Shown here piece after piece: positions 11,310-26,318 of a stretch of DNA of 64,000 nucleotides. The DNA lies in contig CP114496.1 in the NCBI GenBank assembly GCA_027186245.1, positions 1,185,501-1,249,500 of the forward strand. Reading direction: 5' to 3'. Each line of letters opens with the position of its first letter. Positions within the stretch are counted from its first letter, which is position 1. The notes beneath the pieces are model-generated. The model worked only from the letters and a program-made list of their open reading frames with translations. It was not told the DNA's origin and searched no databases. A program made the translations under genes and the position numbers. Origin of the DNA: Coriaria nepalensis (Eukaryota > Streptophyta > Magnoliopsida > Cucurbitales > Coriariaceae).

Positions 11310-11814
11310 TACTTCTCTAGAGGATTCATCAAAAGAAGAGAATTCAAACGCTAATCATCTAAGTCGTAAGAGGATGAATGTTTGTGGATGAGCTTATTAT
11401 CTGAATCTGAAATATGACTCTTTCTTTTGCTCTTCCCCGTGGGTGACGAGCTTTTTAGCGTATTTTTCTTTCCAGTTTCCTCTCTCCCTCTCTCTCTAGA
11501 CTATATAATCTTCTCTATGTTGCTTTCAGCCTTTGACATGATAAATTTACTTTTCGACCCCCAATGAAGACCTAAATTTTATGTTTGACCCAAATATTTC
11601 GATAAATTATATTTTATCCGAAAACTATATAGGCTTTGATGTGGACTATGCAATTAGGGCTTGAGGCCGGAGAAGCCGTGATTTGATCTGAAGTATTTTA
11701 TCTTAGGAACATACTAAAATATCTCTTCCATGACAAGTAGTTTTCGGATTTTGTTAGATGTAATAAGTAGAATGGATTCATAAACAAAATTTGTAAATAA
11801 GAAACAAAACATAT

Positions 11815-12191
11815 ATACCATCCAACGGTACGAGGAATCTTATGTATATTCTCTTAGAAAATCAAATTGCTAATATCTTCATGAAAAACTCTCACCCTCA
11901 TGAAGATTTTTGTGATCTTGTTATTAAACTCCAGTTGGCCTCTCTTTTGCCGTCTTAAGTTTGAGGGGATGTTAGAATATAATCATATTTACATTCTATG
12001 TAATGCGTATAAATATCCCTCTATAGTATCATTCACAACACATCAATACAACACAAAATTCTCTCCATATCTTGTCATTCCTCATCCCGGAGATCATGAT
12101 CTGACACGGGTTTTCCTCCTACTATGGAAGGGATGATCTTATCGTGGGATGAAGAATCAGTTTGACAAAAAGAGAACCATCACCCCTAACA
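11815..12191 (+). mobile_element. copia retrotransposon 3' end: pol tail, polypurine tract and LTR
   Basis: The plus-strand frame near 11850 reads ENQIANIFMK, like the ENQIADIFTK end of copia RNase H, and then decays. A polypurine tract (TTGAGGGGA) directly precedes TGTTAGAATATAATC at 11970, a typical copia LTR start. CTAACA at 12186-12191 would be the matching inverted LTR end, giving a 222-bp LTR. The rest of the element is missing. Confidence 0.6.
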
Positions 12192-12942
12192 ACCACCAAA
12201 TTCGGTTAATTTACAATAAAACTCAACTTCAAACCTCCATTTTTAAATATTCAATATAAAAAAATATGGCAATTTCGAAAATGTGAGAAATCTGGGATTG
12301 ATTCTCCTCATGTATAACTGCTGTTAGATATGTTGTTCTTGGAGAGAGAGAGAGAGAGAGAGAGAAGTGATCCTGAAATGCCATCTTTAATCTCTACAAA
12401 GAATGAGAGCTGAGAGAAGACAAATAATGAAGATAAAGAGCTTGAAAAACGCCACTAAAAAGTGAAATTTAGTTGCTCTTGAGCTCATACTTATTATATC
12501 TTTCTATAAAATGATTTTCATATTTTTAAGATTAAAAAAAAAAAAAATTAAAAAAACGGTACCAAGCCCTTTAACAGCTTTCCCATTTTAGTGTATGATC
12601 GATCTCTGACCAAAAGAATAGGGAAAAAGAAGAAGCGAAATTGTCAGGTTGCGTTTGTAAGGAAAGTAAATTCCCAAAAAAATTGGAGGTTCCGAACGGC
12701 AAAACAGAAGACAGATTTCTTGTCTTCACGAACGAAGGGATCCATTTCCAACTCATCTTCCATCTTCCATCTTCCATAAATCTCCATTTCACTCTCCTTC
12801 TCTCTCTCTCTCTTTCTCTCACTCTCTCTATGTTTCTTCACGGCCGGACACAATGCTTCTTCATTCTTAAAGCCTGGAGGCAGCAGCTAATCTCGCCCTT
12901 TAGCTCTTCTTCTTCTTCGATTTCGTTCTTACAAACGGAAAA
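12192..12942. other. 5' flank of the LON/RING gene
   Basis: Contains a (GA)n run at about 12340-12364 and a long pyrimidine-rich (CT)n leader at 12795-12830, common in plant 5' untranslated regions. Open frames on both strands here are composition artefacts. Confidence 0.5.
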
Positions 12943-16464
<3,522 letters not shown>

Positions 16465-17575
16465 TAATCAAAAGGGTGTTGCTGTTTCGCAACGAGTGCA
16501 TGTCTATAAGTGGAGAGGTGGAAAGGTGGAAATTCAAAAATCTCAAAAATCTAAAAAATAGATGTAGTGCATTTTTTTCGGTTTTTTCGATTTCTTAATG
16601 TGTTTGTAATAAGATAATATTGGAAAATTGAGAAAAATGAACAAATTAAAAAAAAAAATTCTAATTTTCCAATTTTTCAATATCTTAAGTTATGTTGTTG
16701 AGAATTTTGAAAAAGAAAACATAATCAAATGTCTTAAACAAACCTATACATCAATAAATTGAGAAAAAGAAATATAGTCAAATTATTTCATAAATTTATG
16801 ATGTTTTAAGTTCAAAGAGACATCGAGAAAATGTGTAAACAAATGGTTACAATTTAAACTAATGGTTATAGTTTATGTTTCCCAATTTCTCAATATCTCG
16901 TAAAACTTAAAACATTAGGATATCAGGTAAATTGGATAATACATTTCAAGCGTGATCATTAAACTTGATTGCTCTATATAGTTTTGAGAGTATATTAATT
17001 TCATTTTTGTTTCTCTTTCTATAGAGATGAAAAGTTTTTTCATAGTCATATGTTTCGATGTTGAATGAAAGAAGAAAGAGAATTTATTTTATTGGTATGC
17101 AGATAGTACTGAAGGAACAACTGAAGTTTTAATTGAATCTAAACATCATATATAATCAATTGTTAAAATTTGTCTAAAATTCTTTCAACGTAGATCACAA
17201 TAAATTTTTGTGTAAAAATATATTGTTATGACTTAAATGTTTTTAATAATTTTTATTACTTAGATAAAGTGATTAATAATTAAAATTTGAAAATAGAAAT
17301 AATAAAACTTAAAAATAAATTTTTGAAGGAGTTAGAATTTTCAAATTCGGTAGGGAGAAAGAAAAATAAACATTTTAAATTTATTGGGTTGAGAAAAAAT
17401 AAAAGGCACAATATACCTAAAATTCGACTCTAAGTGGGCTTTCCGGCGTACCATGTCATGCCATTACAACAGACTCCAAGGGCATGACACACCCTTGCGT
17501 GTCATGCCTAGATCGGGCCCAAAAAGCAGACAACCGGGTTAGTCCAAATAACCCGATCTGAATTGATAGCACTAA
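16465..17575. other. intergenic, AT-rich
   Basis: No coding region was recognised. A near-perfect 10-bp-stem hairpin sits at 17481-17508. Confidence 0.5.
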
Positions 17576-17584
17576 TATCAAGTA

Positions 17585-17983
17585 GGCTAAATGATATTTT
17601 AGTACCTTAAACTATTGATTTTCAGCCAATTACTACCCTATACTATCAAAACTCACTCTTCATAACCCTAAACTACTATCATTTGGACAGCAACCTACTT
17701 GCAGCAAAATTGGCGTCTGTTTTTCATAGAAAACGTTTTTTCCTTTTAATTTTTATTATTTTGGGTTAGGGATGATGATGGGTTGGATGAATAATGGGTG
17801 AAATCGAATCAAAAAAATCCAATTAGTTAACGTTTTCTGTGAAAAACAGACGCCAACTTTGCTGTAAGTAGGTTGTTTGCCAAATGATATAAGTTTAGGG
17901 TGGTGAAGGGTGAGTTTTGATTAGCACAGGGTAACAATTGGTTAAAGATCAATAATTCAAGGTACTAAAATAGTTATTTAGCC
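17585..17983. mobile_element. long-TIR MITE, Mutator-like, with 9-bp target duplication
   Basis: The first ~155 bases (starting GGCTAAATGATATTTTAG) are repeated in inverted form at the right end (finishing ATTTAGCC), with most positions matching. The shared inner block GGCGTCTGTTTTTCA...GAAAACGTT lies at 17710-17735 and 17829-17856. TATCAAGTA flanks both sides (17576-17584 and 17984-17992), a 9-bp target-site duplication as made by Mutator-like transposases. The 399-bp element has no coding capacity. Confidence 0.85.
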
Positions 17984-18793
17984 TATCAAGTATTGAGAAT
18001 GCTGATGGAAGCAATGGAAAATACTTAAAATCAATAAATAAAAAAATATTCTAATTATTAATATGCTCTCTCAATGTGACTACGTAGTAACCATCGTGAT
18101 AGGCAGAAGATTGTAAGTTACTTGACGAGAAACTAAATTTTTGAATGAAATATAGTTACGGTGTATCGATTCATTTCAGTCGTATATAAAATTGATAAGA
18201 TATATATGATATGTTAGTGTAAAATTAATATGTATAGTTGAGATTGATCGGTGTATTTCTTCAAAACGTTAGCTTCATTTATAGTTTTGTTTCAATTCAA
18301 AAATTGCAACGGAAGTTGCTTTTATTTCTAGTTAACGTTATAACTTTCTTTTATTCGGAAAAAAAAAAAAAAAACAACTCTTGCATTATTAATGGGAAAG
18401 TTGCATGGAGGAATATTTTCTAAGCATTATTTAAAGGCTAGCAATCTATGAATTTCATCCTGTGAGCCTCATTTGTGTTATGTTTCTCATTCTATTTCCC
18501 ACTTCAATCAACTGAAATTTTTTTCAGGTAATTGATTTTCAAATCCATTTAGCATTAGATCTTTTGTGGGTAACTATTGTTTTCTTGAGTTTCGAGACCA
18601 AGATTCCGAAAAAATCCATTTATACCGGTTTTGGCAGCGACCGGAAATTCCATCATTGCCATCATTTAGAAGAGTTTCTATTTTCAATTCCTAAAATGTT
18701 TACCTTTTTCCTATTTTACTCTACTCACTATAATGTTTTGAATTGGTAGATCCAGGGGGAAGACTTGAAGTACAAGTGGGAAGACATATAAAA

Positions 18794-19018
18794 ATGGAGT
18801 TTCATCTTTCTTATTTGCTTCTCCTTCTTGCCTGCCTCCCTGCTATTTTGGCTCTACAACCTGCACCATTTGAAATCCTTGTTGATGGAAGCAAGATCAT
18901 TGCAGAAACTGATGATAATTTCATCTGTTACACTCTGGATATGTGGCCTGATGACGTTTGTATTCCGGAATTTTGTCTGTGGACTCACCATGCATCTCTT
19001 TTCTATTTGGTAAGAATA

Positions 19019-19052
<34 letters not shown>

Positions 19053-22000
19053 GTGCCGGTTTTATGTTTGGCAATGGTTTTTGTATTTACAAAATCATTT
19101 TTGTAATGATTACAAAAAATTAGTGTCAAAAGGTTAAAATTTGATTTTGAAGATATAATCCCGTTTGCTTCACCTTCTTAAAAAATCGGAATCAAAGCTA
19201 GGATTTTAATTACGTTTTTTCAAACCCAATAAATTACCAAAAATGGTTCTTTATTTTCGATTTTTAAAAATCATATTCCAAGAATCAGTTTTTGAGAATT
19301 CTGACACAAAAATTTGATGCCAAATGGGCTTCTGCCCCATGAAAGCTGATTTTCATGTTTGTAAATACAAAAACGATTCTAAAAAGTCGTTGCTAAACAT
19401 ATTCTTAAAAGTATATGTAACGGTTACAATGAGACTCACAGTTAGTTGACATGTGTATAACTGTTACATAAGACACTTTTCCAGTGTCTAAGGAAGAGGA
19501 TATACATGTCCAGTCATGAAATCATCCCAAATAATACATCTTGTGGGACCTTTCTAAACTCTTTTGCTGTAGTTTTTGAAGTAGCAAATTTAATCAATGT
19601 GACAGTGTTAGAGTAATGATACATGTTTGTAATTTGGTTATGTTTGTGACAGGATCTTAATAATCCTCTACTGATCAACGCAGTAAAAGGTTTGTTTTCT
19701 CATAAACATGATGACGATTATAGGTTTTTATGACACCCTTCAAATAACCTGATCATATTTCCTCATTCAACTTCTTTCACTTAATATTTAATAGCCTTCA
19801 CAAACTTGAGGATAAGAGTTGGAGGTTCTTTGCAAGATCAGTTATTGTACAAAGTAGGATCCTTGACGGAGGAGTGCCATCCATTCCGTAAACTGTCCGG
19901 CGGATTGTTCGGATACTCGGAAGGGTGTCTGGAGATGAGTAGGTGGGATGCACTCAATGATTTCTTCAACAAGACAGGGTAAAAGACATTCATTCTGACT
20001 CTGAAGGCCAACAAAAAACAATTCTATTGCATCCACAAAGTCAATTTTATGATAAAGATCCAAACTATGTAATATTTTTCATGTAAATAAATTGAATACT
20101 CTGACAGTTATCTTTGTTGTTTCTGTATTTTTCAGGGCCACCGTAACATTTGGATTGAATGCTTTGATTGGGAGGCACAAAATGACTGGAACAACTTGGG
20201 GAGGAGATTGGAACTACACTAATGCTCAAGATTTTATCAACTACACGATTTCAAAGGGATACAACATTGATTCATGGGAGTTTGGTAAATAATCCTTTTT
20301 TTTTTATTATTTATTATTATTCTTATTAGTAACTTGAGTAATTTTTAGATAGATTCGGTCTATCGTAAACCGATAATTCAAAACCGTATATAGGATTCGA
20401 GATGATGGGTAATATGGTATGTGAATATGATATATAAATTTGATCGGTTTATGATAAATATAATCTACGTAAGTGGTAAGAATTTCTCACGCATAAAACC
20501 ACTGATCATCTGTCATATACTTAAGAGTATGTACAGGTTTTCCTATTTCCTGAATTCAAAACCATTTTTGTAGGTAATGAGTTGAGTGGAAGCGGAATTG
20601 GTGCCAGGGTTGGTGTTCAACAATATGGTAAGGACTTGATCACGCTAAGAAAAGTTGTGGAGCAGCTATATGCAAAATCCGAAAAGAAGCCATTAGTTGT
20701 TGCTCCGGGAGGGTTCTTCGACAATGATTGGTACGAAAACCTTGTTCGTATTGCTGGTCCCGACGTAATCGATGCCCTTACTATTCATATATACAATCTA
20801 GGGGCAGGTAAGCCATCGTAGTTATCTCCATGTAACATTCTAAGCTAGCTAGAACAAATTAAGAACTTGTTAGCATAACTATACCTCTCATTCCTGGTAT
20901 TTTCTTTAGGTAAAGATCCTAAAGTAATAGATCGGATTGTCAACCCGTGGTACTTAAATGGCATAAACGATACATTCAAAAAGCTCGAGGAAATCACTCA
21001 GAGACATCCTTGGGTTTCTCCATGGGTCGGAGAAGCCGGCGGGGCCTGGAAAGGTGGCAGCCGTCACGTTCAAGATGCATTTGTCGGCGGGTTTTGGTAA
21101 ATCGTGTCGTTTGATGAACTTCTTAATTTATTCCTATGTTAGAGTACTCTAATTATGTCTAATATGTTCATGACATCTTAGGTACTTGGATCAGCTTGGA
21201 ATATCCGCAAGGTACAATACAAAAGTGTATTGTAGACAGGATTTAATTGGTGGGCATTATGGCGTTCTCAATTCTACATCACTAACTCCTACACCAGATT
21301 ACTATGGGTAAGAAAGTGCATTCAACTTACTTTCTAGTTGACCAAACATCTTTCCTTTGACTGCTTTTTATAATTAAAGTTTATGCTTTTTTTTTTTAAT
21401 TTGCATATTCAGTGGACTTCTTTGGAGTAAGCTTATGGGAAAACGTGTTCTTGAAGTGGATAATCAGGCTTGGCCATATCTACGTGCATATGCCCATTGT
21501 TCAAGAAATGGAGTAAGCAAACCTCTCCTTATATAGATCAGCGAGTTTAGGGTTTAGGATTTTTCAAATATTCGTACACAATATATATATGTATATATGT
21601 CGTTGGACCTTTCACTAACCACGAGACAGTTGATTTCTTAACACTATGATTGATGAACTAACATAAATTTTTATGCTTTCCTTTTTTGCCTTTTAGGAGG
21701 GAATAACATTGTTGTACATGAGTCTAAGCACAAAGAGGGAGTTCATACTCCAAACCGGCTTGAAAAACGAAACAAAGAAACACGCTGCTAGTTTTGTCGA
21801 AGATTTTGAAGATCATGAGAAAAAGATGATAAAGAGCAGCAATACTGATGCAAACTGTTCTAACCCATTTGTAAGGAAGGAGTATCATTTGACACCGAAA
21901 GACGGAGATCTTAGAAGCGTCACCGTGCTTTTAAATGGATCTCCATTAGAGCTCACTGAAAATGGAGATATTCCAGAGCTTAATCCTGTCCTTAATGATA

Positions 22001-22086
22001 TCCGGATGCCTCTTTACGTTGCTCCTTATACCATGTCTTTCATTGTTTACCCTCACTTAAACCCTCCTGCATGCAAATATGATTAA
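18794..22086 (+). CDS. heparanase-like protein, glycoside hydrolase family 79
   Basis: Nine coding exons (18794-19009, 19653-19689, 19795-19978, 20136-20284, 20574-20807, 20910-21096, 21182-21307, 21413-21512, 21697-22086) give 540 residues. The N-terminus MEFHLSYLLLLLACLPAILA is a signal peptide, so the protein is probably secreted or in the cell wall. The GH79 core shows RIRVGGSLQDQ, VTFGLNALIGRH and the acid/base Glu198 in SWEFGNELSG. The nucleophile Glu315 in SPWVGEAGG follows 117 residues later, the usual spacing. The C-terminal beta domain has EYHLTPKDGDLRS. Plant members are thought to trim glucuronic acid residues from arabinogalactan-type glycans rather than heparan sulphate; the substrate here is inferred. 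The start at 18794 is chosen because it begins the signal peptide. An upstream in-frame ATG at 18743 would add 17 polar residues. Confidence 0.92.
19026..19052. repeat. (TATG)n microsatellite in heparanase intron 1
   Basis: About six to seven perfect TATG units follow a short (TA)n run just after the exon 1 donor. Confidence 0.9.
19063..19402. mobile_element. foldback/MITE remnant in heparanase intron 1
   Basis: The left end TATGTTTGGCAATG with TTTTTGTATTTACAAA is mirrored at the right end by TTTGTAAATACAAAAA and GTTGCTAAACATA. The terminal TGTTTGGCAA form resembles hAT-type MITEs. No clear target duplication. Confidence 0.45.
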
Positions 22087-24219
22087 CTAATCATTTTTTT
22101 TTGAAGTGGCCCAAGGCTAAAAGAGGTCAATTATTAGTAGTTTCATTTGTTAAATAAGACAAACCGAAAATGATTTCTTATGATCTATATGATCTATATA
22201 GTATCACGTGAGTGATATTTATGTTATTTAATAAATAAATTAAAATAATAATATAAATATATTTTTTTAAAATTCGAATTGAAAAAAAAAAAAAAAAAAA
22301 AAAACAATGTGACCTATCATATAATATACCATCTTTTTAAGTTAACGTGACACTTTCATATTTTGTTAAGTACTCAATTTAGCAAAATTAGAATGATACT
22401 TAATTCATCAAAAGATTCAAAATGTGATGTCTTAACCAAAAAATTAAACATTTGTAGCGAAACTAATTATGTAACGGATTCACTTGTTAAATTAAGTTCG
22501 TCGGGTTTTACTATTTATTTCATTCTTTAGCTTCTAAGTCGTGCGCTACGGACGGATACTATGTCACCGGTGAATTTATCGTTCCTCATCTACAACAACA
22601 TTTTCGTCTATAGATCTTTTGAACGGTTTTTTTTTTCTCTCTTTTTTAAGGGTTTATTAATAATATTTTAGTAGAACTTTTTTTTTATTTTATAATATTT
22701 AAAAATGTTTTTCTTTTTCTTTTTTTTTTTAAATTAATATTTAAATTAATGACGTGGGTAAAAATTAATGAAGTACAATTATAATATTAATTAAAGTATA
22801 GTATTATTGGACTTATAGTTTTCATTATGTTTTAGGTTTTGAAGCATTTTGCTTAGAAGGTCACCAAATACACCGAAACAAGATCAGTGGACTCACTCTT
22901 GTTCTTTTATAATATTCGTTTCACATTTTTTTGTTATTATTAATTTTTGGTTATGTTTGATTAATTTAGAAGTGTCGCTTTTGGTGAACCTTCTAACTAA
23001 CCAAACAGATCAGATGTTTGGACCAACCGCATGATTCAATCGTAGGCCCCACCCAACTCAATCAATCAATCATGGCTCAAGCCACTACTCTTATTGGCTT
23101 GGCTTTTGGCTTCATTACCTCAACCAAAATTGTTTTAAAATATCTAATTTTTAAAATTAACTTTATATTAATTAATATGATATTTTTTTAGATTTTAATT
23201 CATTTAATTTAATTTAATTTCACATCCGATTTTTTATTATATTCTTTATATATTAATTAAATATTATTTTTAAATCAATTTTTATTATGAGAGAAAAGAT
23301 AAAATATTAATATAAGAAGAGAAAAAAAAAAAAAAAGGTAATCAATATTAAGTGATACTAATAAAAAATGAAAAGAGAAATAAAATATTAATATAAAATT
23401 TATAACTAATGTTATATAGTAGTTCACGAAATTTGAAAAAAAATTATAACAAAACTAAATAGAAAGTTAAATTTCGAGAATCGGATATAAGATATTTTTT
23501 TTACGGTTTTTTTACCTAAATTCTCGAAAATTATAACTAGTTGAAGTTTTAAAGAACAAGATGCGAGTATTCTTAATTATTAAAAATAAATAAAAAAAAA
23601 ATAAAAAATTTAAATAATTTATATGGGGTTTATAAATTATTTACATGATTATCATATAAGTTTTTTTATGCCTTGTTTGAGTATCATTTTAATGTATGTG
23701 ACACTTGGAATAAATAGCATTCATGGTATATTCAATACTTTACTATGTGCCCCACTTCGTTAAGGACTAGGATTGAATTGATAATAATAATTTACCTTAA
23801 TGATCGATCTCTCACACCATAATATTATTTATGATTTTTTTATTTTTTGATAAAGCTTATGTTTATAATATTAATAGGTCCATTAATGTCATATTAATTA
23901 ATGATGTGATATATGAGATAATTATTTTATTTTATTTTATTTTATGAAATATTTTACTAATATTATTTTTGGTAAAATTATTACTAATGAATTTTTTATA
24001 ATATGTGTATATTTGAATATTCATATATATATATATATATAGTTATCATGATAAATTATGTTGCAAGCTAAGAATCTTTCTCTTTGCCATGTGAAAAAAA
24101 ATATAATAAGGACTAATGACCCTTCTTTTAAATACCATTAATTACATAAATTAGAATTGGCTTTAATATGATATTTTTATTTTCCATTCTTTTTTTTTTT
24201 TTTTAATTTCTTTATAAGA

Positions 24220-24256
<37 letters not shown>

Positions 24257-25074
24257 TAACTAAGGGAAGAAGATCTTTATATACAAATTAAAAAATAAAT
24301 AAAAATAATAATAAGATAAATAGTAAGTCAAAATAAACCAAGATTTACTTTACAAAAATGGTGAAATCATGGACAAAAAAAAAAAAAAAAAAAATTGGTG
24401 GTACGTAGGTTTCAAGAAACACATGTATAATATTTCTATATATTCCCTAACCCATGATGGAATCCTCTAACTCAAGCCATGACCTATTGATGAAAGAGAA
24501 TGTGAAGATTACATCGATGGCAAGAAGCTTCATAATAATTAATTCATTGATTATATATAATAACATCAAATTGTATTAAAAAAAAGATCCTCGATTTTCT
24601 CATGCCAAGCCTTGTCCGGATAAGCTAATGTGGATTTGGCATATAACAAAGAGTGTTTCCCTCAAAAACTCCAAAGATCTTGTTTGGTAAAAAAGAACAA
24701 TGCTAGAACAACTCCACCCCATCTACCATTTGTTCTTAGTTTTTTTTTTTTTTTTTTGGTTGTTGGCCAATGTATTCATCAAAATCATCAAATACACTAT
24801 CTAAGCTCGGGACTTCGGTTCACGGTTTTAAACTTCAGTTTGGGTCTAAACTCCAGTTCGAACCTCCGAAAAATAATTATTCTAAATAATATTAGCCCGA
24901 AACTTCAATATTTTCCTCACGGTCTAATCAAATTACAATCTTTCCATACAAATTCCTTTTTTTACCCTGACCGACCTTTTATAGAATTTTCAAACCCATC
25001 TTAGAAAACTTGCCGCAAAACCGCCCATATATATCATCCCCATCTCAAAGCAAAAGGAACACAAGAACTTTGCA
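22087..25074. other. 3-kb AT-rich intergenic region
   Basis: Contains poly-A/T tracts (22280, 22630-22735, 24372), a (TTA)n array at 24221-24256, an (AT)n run at about 24022-24040, and a (TTTTA)-like run near 23925. No gene or clear element boundaries were recognised. Confidence 0.55.
24221..24256. repeat. (TTA)n microsatellite
   Basis: About twelve perfect TTA units in the intergenic region upstream of the single-exon membrane protein gene. Confidence 0.9.
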
Positions 25075-26058
25075 ATGGAAAAATCAAGCAAGATCGTTAG
25101 AGAAACGATACACATCTTCCTCAGAAACTATCACTACTTCACCATTACACCTTCACTCCTTGCTCTACCCTTCTCAATCTTTCTCCTCCTCACGCAAACT
25201 TTTCTCTCCTCTTCTTCACCATCTCCTCTCCTCCCTATCTACAATCGCTTAAGAGTGCTTTTCGAAGCTTCCGGCTTCCCTTCTTCACAATTCTTCAACA
25301 TTGTCATTCACAAACTCTCCCAAACAATCTCTTCCGCCATTCTAACCCTCCCATTTACCCTAACCTTCTTCCTCATCACAAAATCCGCCATAATCCAATA
25401 CCTCAAAAACCGGAAAAACCCAACTTTTTCCCCACCTTCCCTTCTCTCCATCTTATCCCTTTACAAATCGCTTCTCCTTACCCACTTCCACAACTCACTC
25501 TTAATCATATCAGTCAATGCAACAATCTTCACCCTCCTCTTCTTTGCCTTCTTTTTCCTCGACGGATTCTCTGGATCTTATAACTACACCCTCTTTGTGT
25601 CTACAACTCTAGTTATTGTTTATTCAATAGTTATTGCTCATTCCTTTGTGATATGCAATCTAGCGTTGGTATTATCAGGAATGAAGAATAATGGAGGTTA
25701 TATGGCAATACTTAAGGCTTGTATTTTGATTAGGGGAAGAACTTCTACGGCGTTATTTTTAGCTATTCCGGTTAATTTGGCCATGGCAGGGGTGGAAGCT
25801 CTGTTTCAATACAGAGTAGTTAGAGCTTATTTTTTAGGTGAAGAAGACGTGGGGTTTTCTATTGTGTTTGAAGGGATTCTTATTGGATATTTATACTCGG
25901 TTTTGGTCGTTCTTGATACGATTATGAATTGCTTGTTCTTCGAGAGATGTAGGATTTGTTTTCAGATGGATCTTGAAGGAAGGAATAGAAAGTCAAGGGA
26001 TATGATGGACTTTGAAGGGGAGGAGGAAACTGCCATAGATCAAATGTTGATTAGGTGA
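25075..26058 (+). CDS. multi-pass membrane protein, plant family of unknown function
   Basis: An uninterrupted 327-codon frame with no sign of introns. A short basic and aromatic N-terminus (MEKSSKIVRETIHIFLRNYH) precedes about six hydrophobic segments, near residues 23-45, 82-110, 140-168, 178-207, 228-248 and 265-292. Conserved-looking points include RNYHYFTITPSLLALPFSI, a Phe-rich FFAFFFLDGF turn and an acidic tail. This layout is typical of uncharacterised plant transmembrane proteins with a shared N-terminal domain. The reaction or cargo, if any, cannot be told from the sequence. The start follows an A-rich context; no earlier in-frame ATG exists nearby. Confidence 0.85.
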   Translation: MEKSSKIVRETIHIFLRNYHYFTITPSLLALPFSIFLLLTQTFLSSSSPSPLLPIYNRLRVLFEASGFPSSQFFNIVIHKLSQTISSAILTLPFTLTFFLITKSAIIQYLKNRKNPTFSPPSLLSILSLYKSLLLTHFHNSLLIISVNATIFTLLFFAFFFLDGFSGSYNYTLFVSTTLVIVYSIVIAHSFVICNLALVLSGMKNNGGYMAILKACILIRGRTSTALFLAIPVNLAMAGVEALFQYRVVRAYFLGEEDVGFSIVFEGILIGYLYSVLVVLDTIMNCLFFERCRICFQMDLEGRNRKSRDMMDFEGEEETAIDQMLIR

Positions 26059-26273
26059 TATGATTTTAATTTTTTTTCTCCTTTTGGATTCTTATAGAAA
26101 AGGATATGTAGTACTCATGATCTTGGGAACAAAATCATGCGTGTGGATTCGAAGGAATTGATTTTCTGTTTGGTTGAAGGGAAAGTAAAGCAACTTGTCT
26201 AGACATGAAGCAAGCATAGGAGCAAATAGAATTGGGGTAATTCAAAACTATTCCACACATGTTTACATTCTTT

Positions 26274-26318
26274 CGCCCCGCCGCCCCGCCGCCCCGCAGC
26301 CGCCACCCCCCCCTCCTT
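26274..26318. repeat. C-rich (CGCCC)n tract
   Basis: Repeats of CCGCCGCCC lead into a run of nine C residues, just downstream of the membrane protein gene, in otherwise AT-rich DNA. The G-rich complement could form a quadruplex. It could also be a low-quality or variable stretch. Confidence 0.8.
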
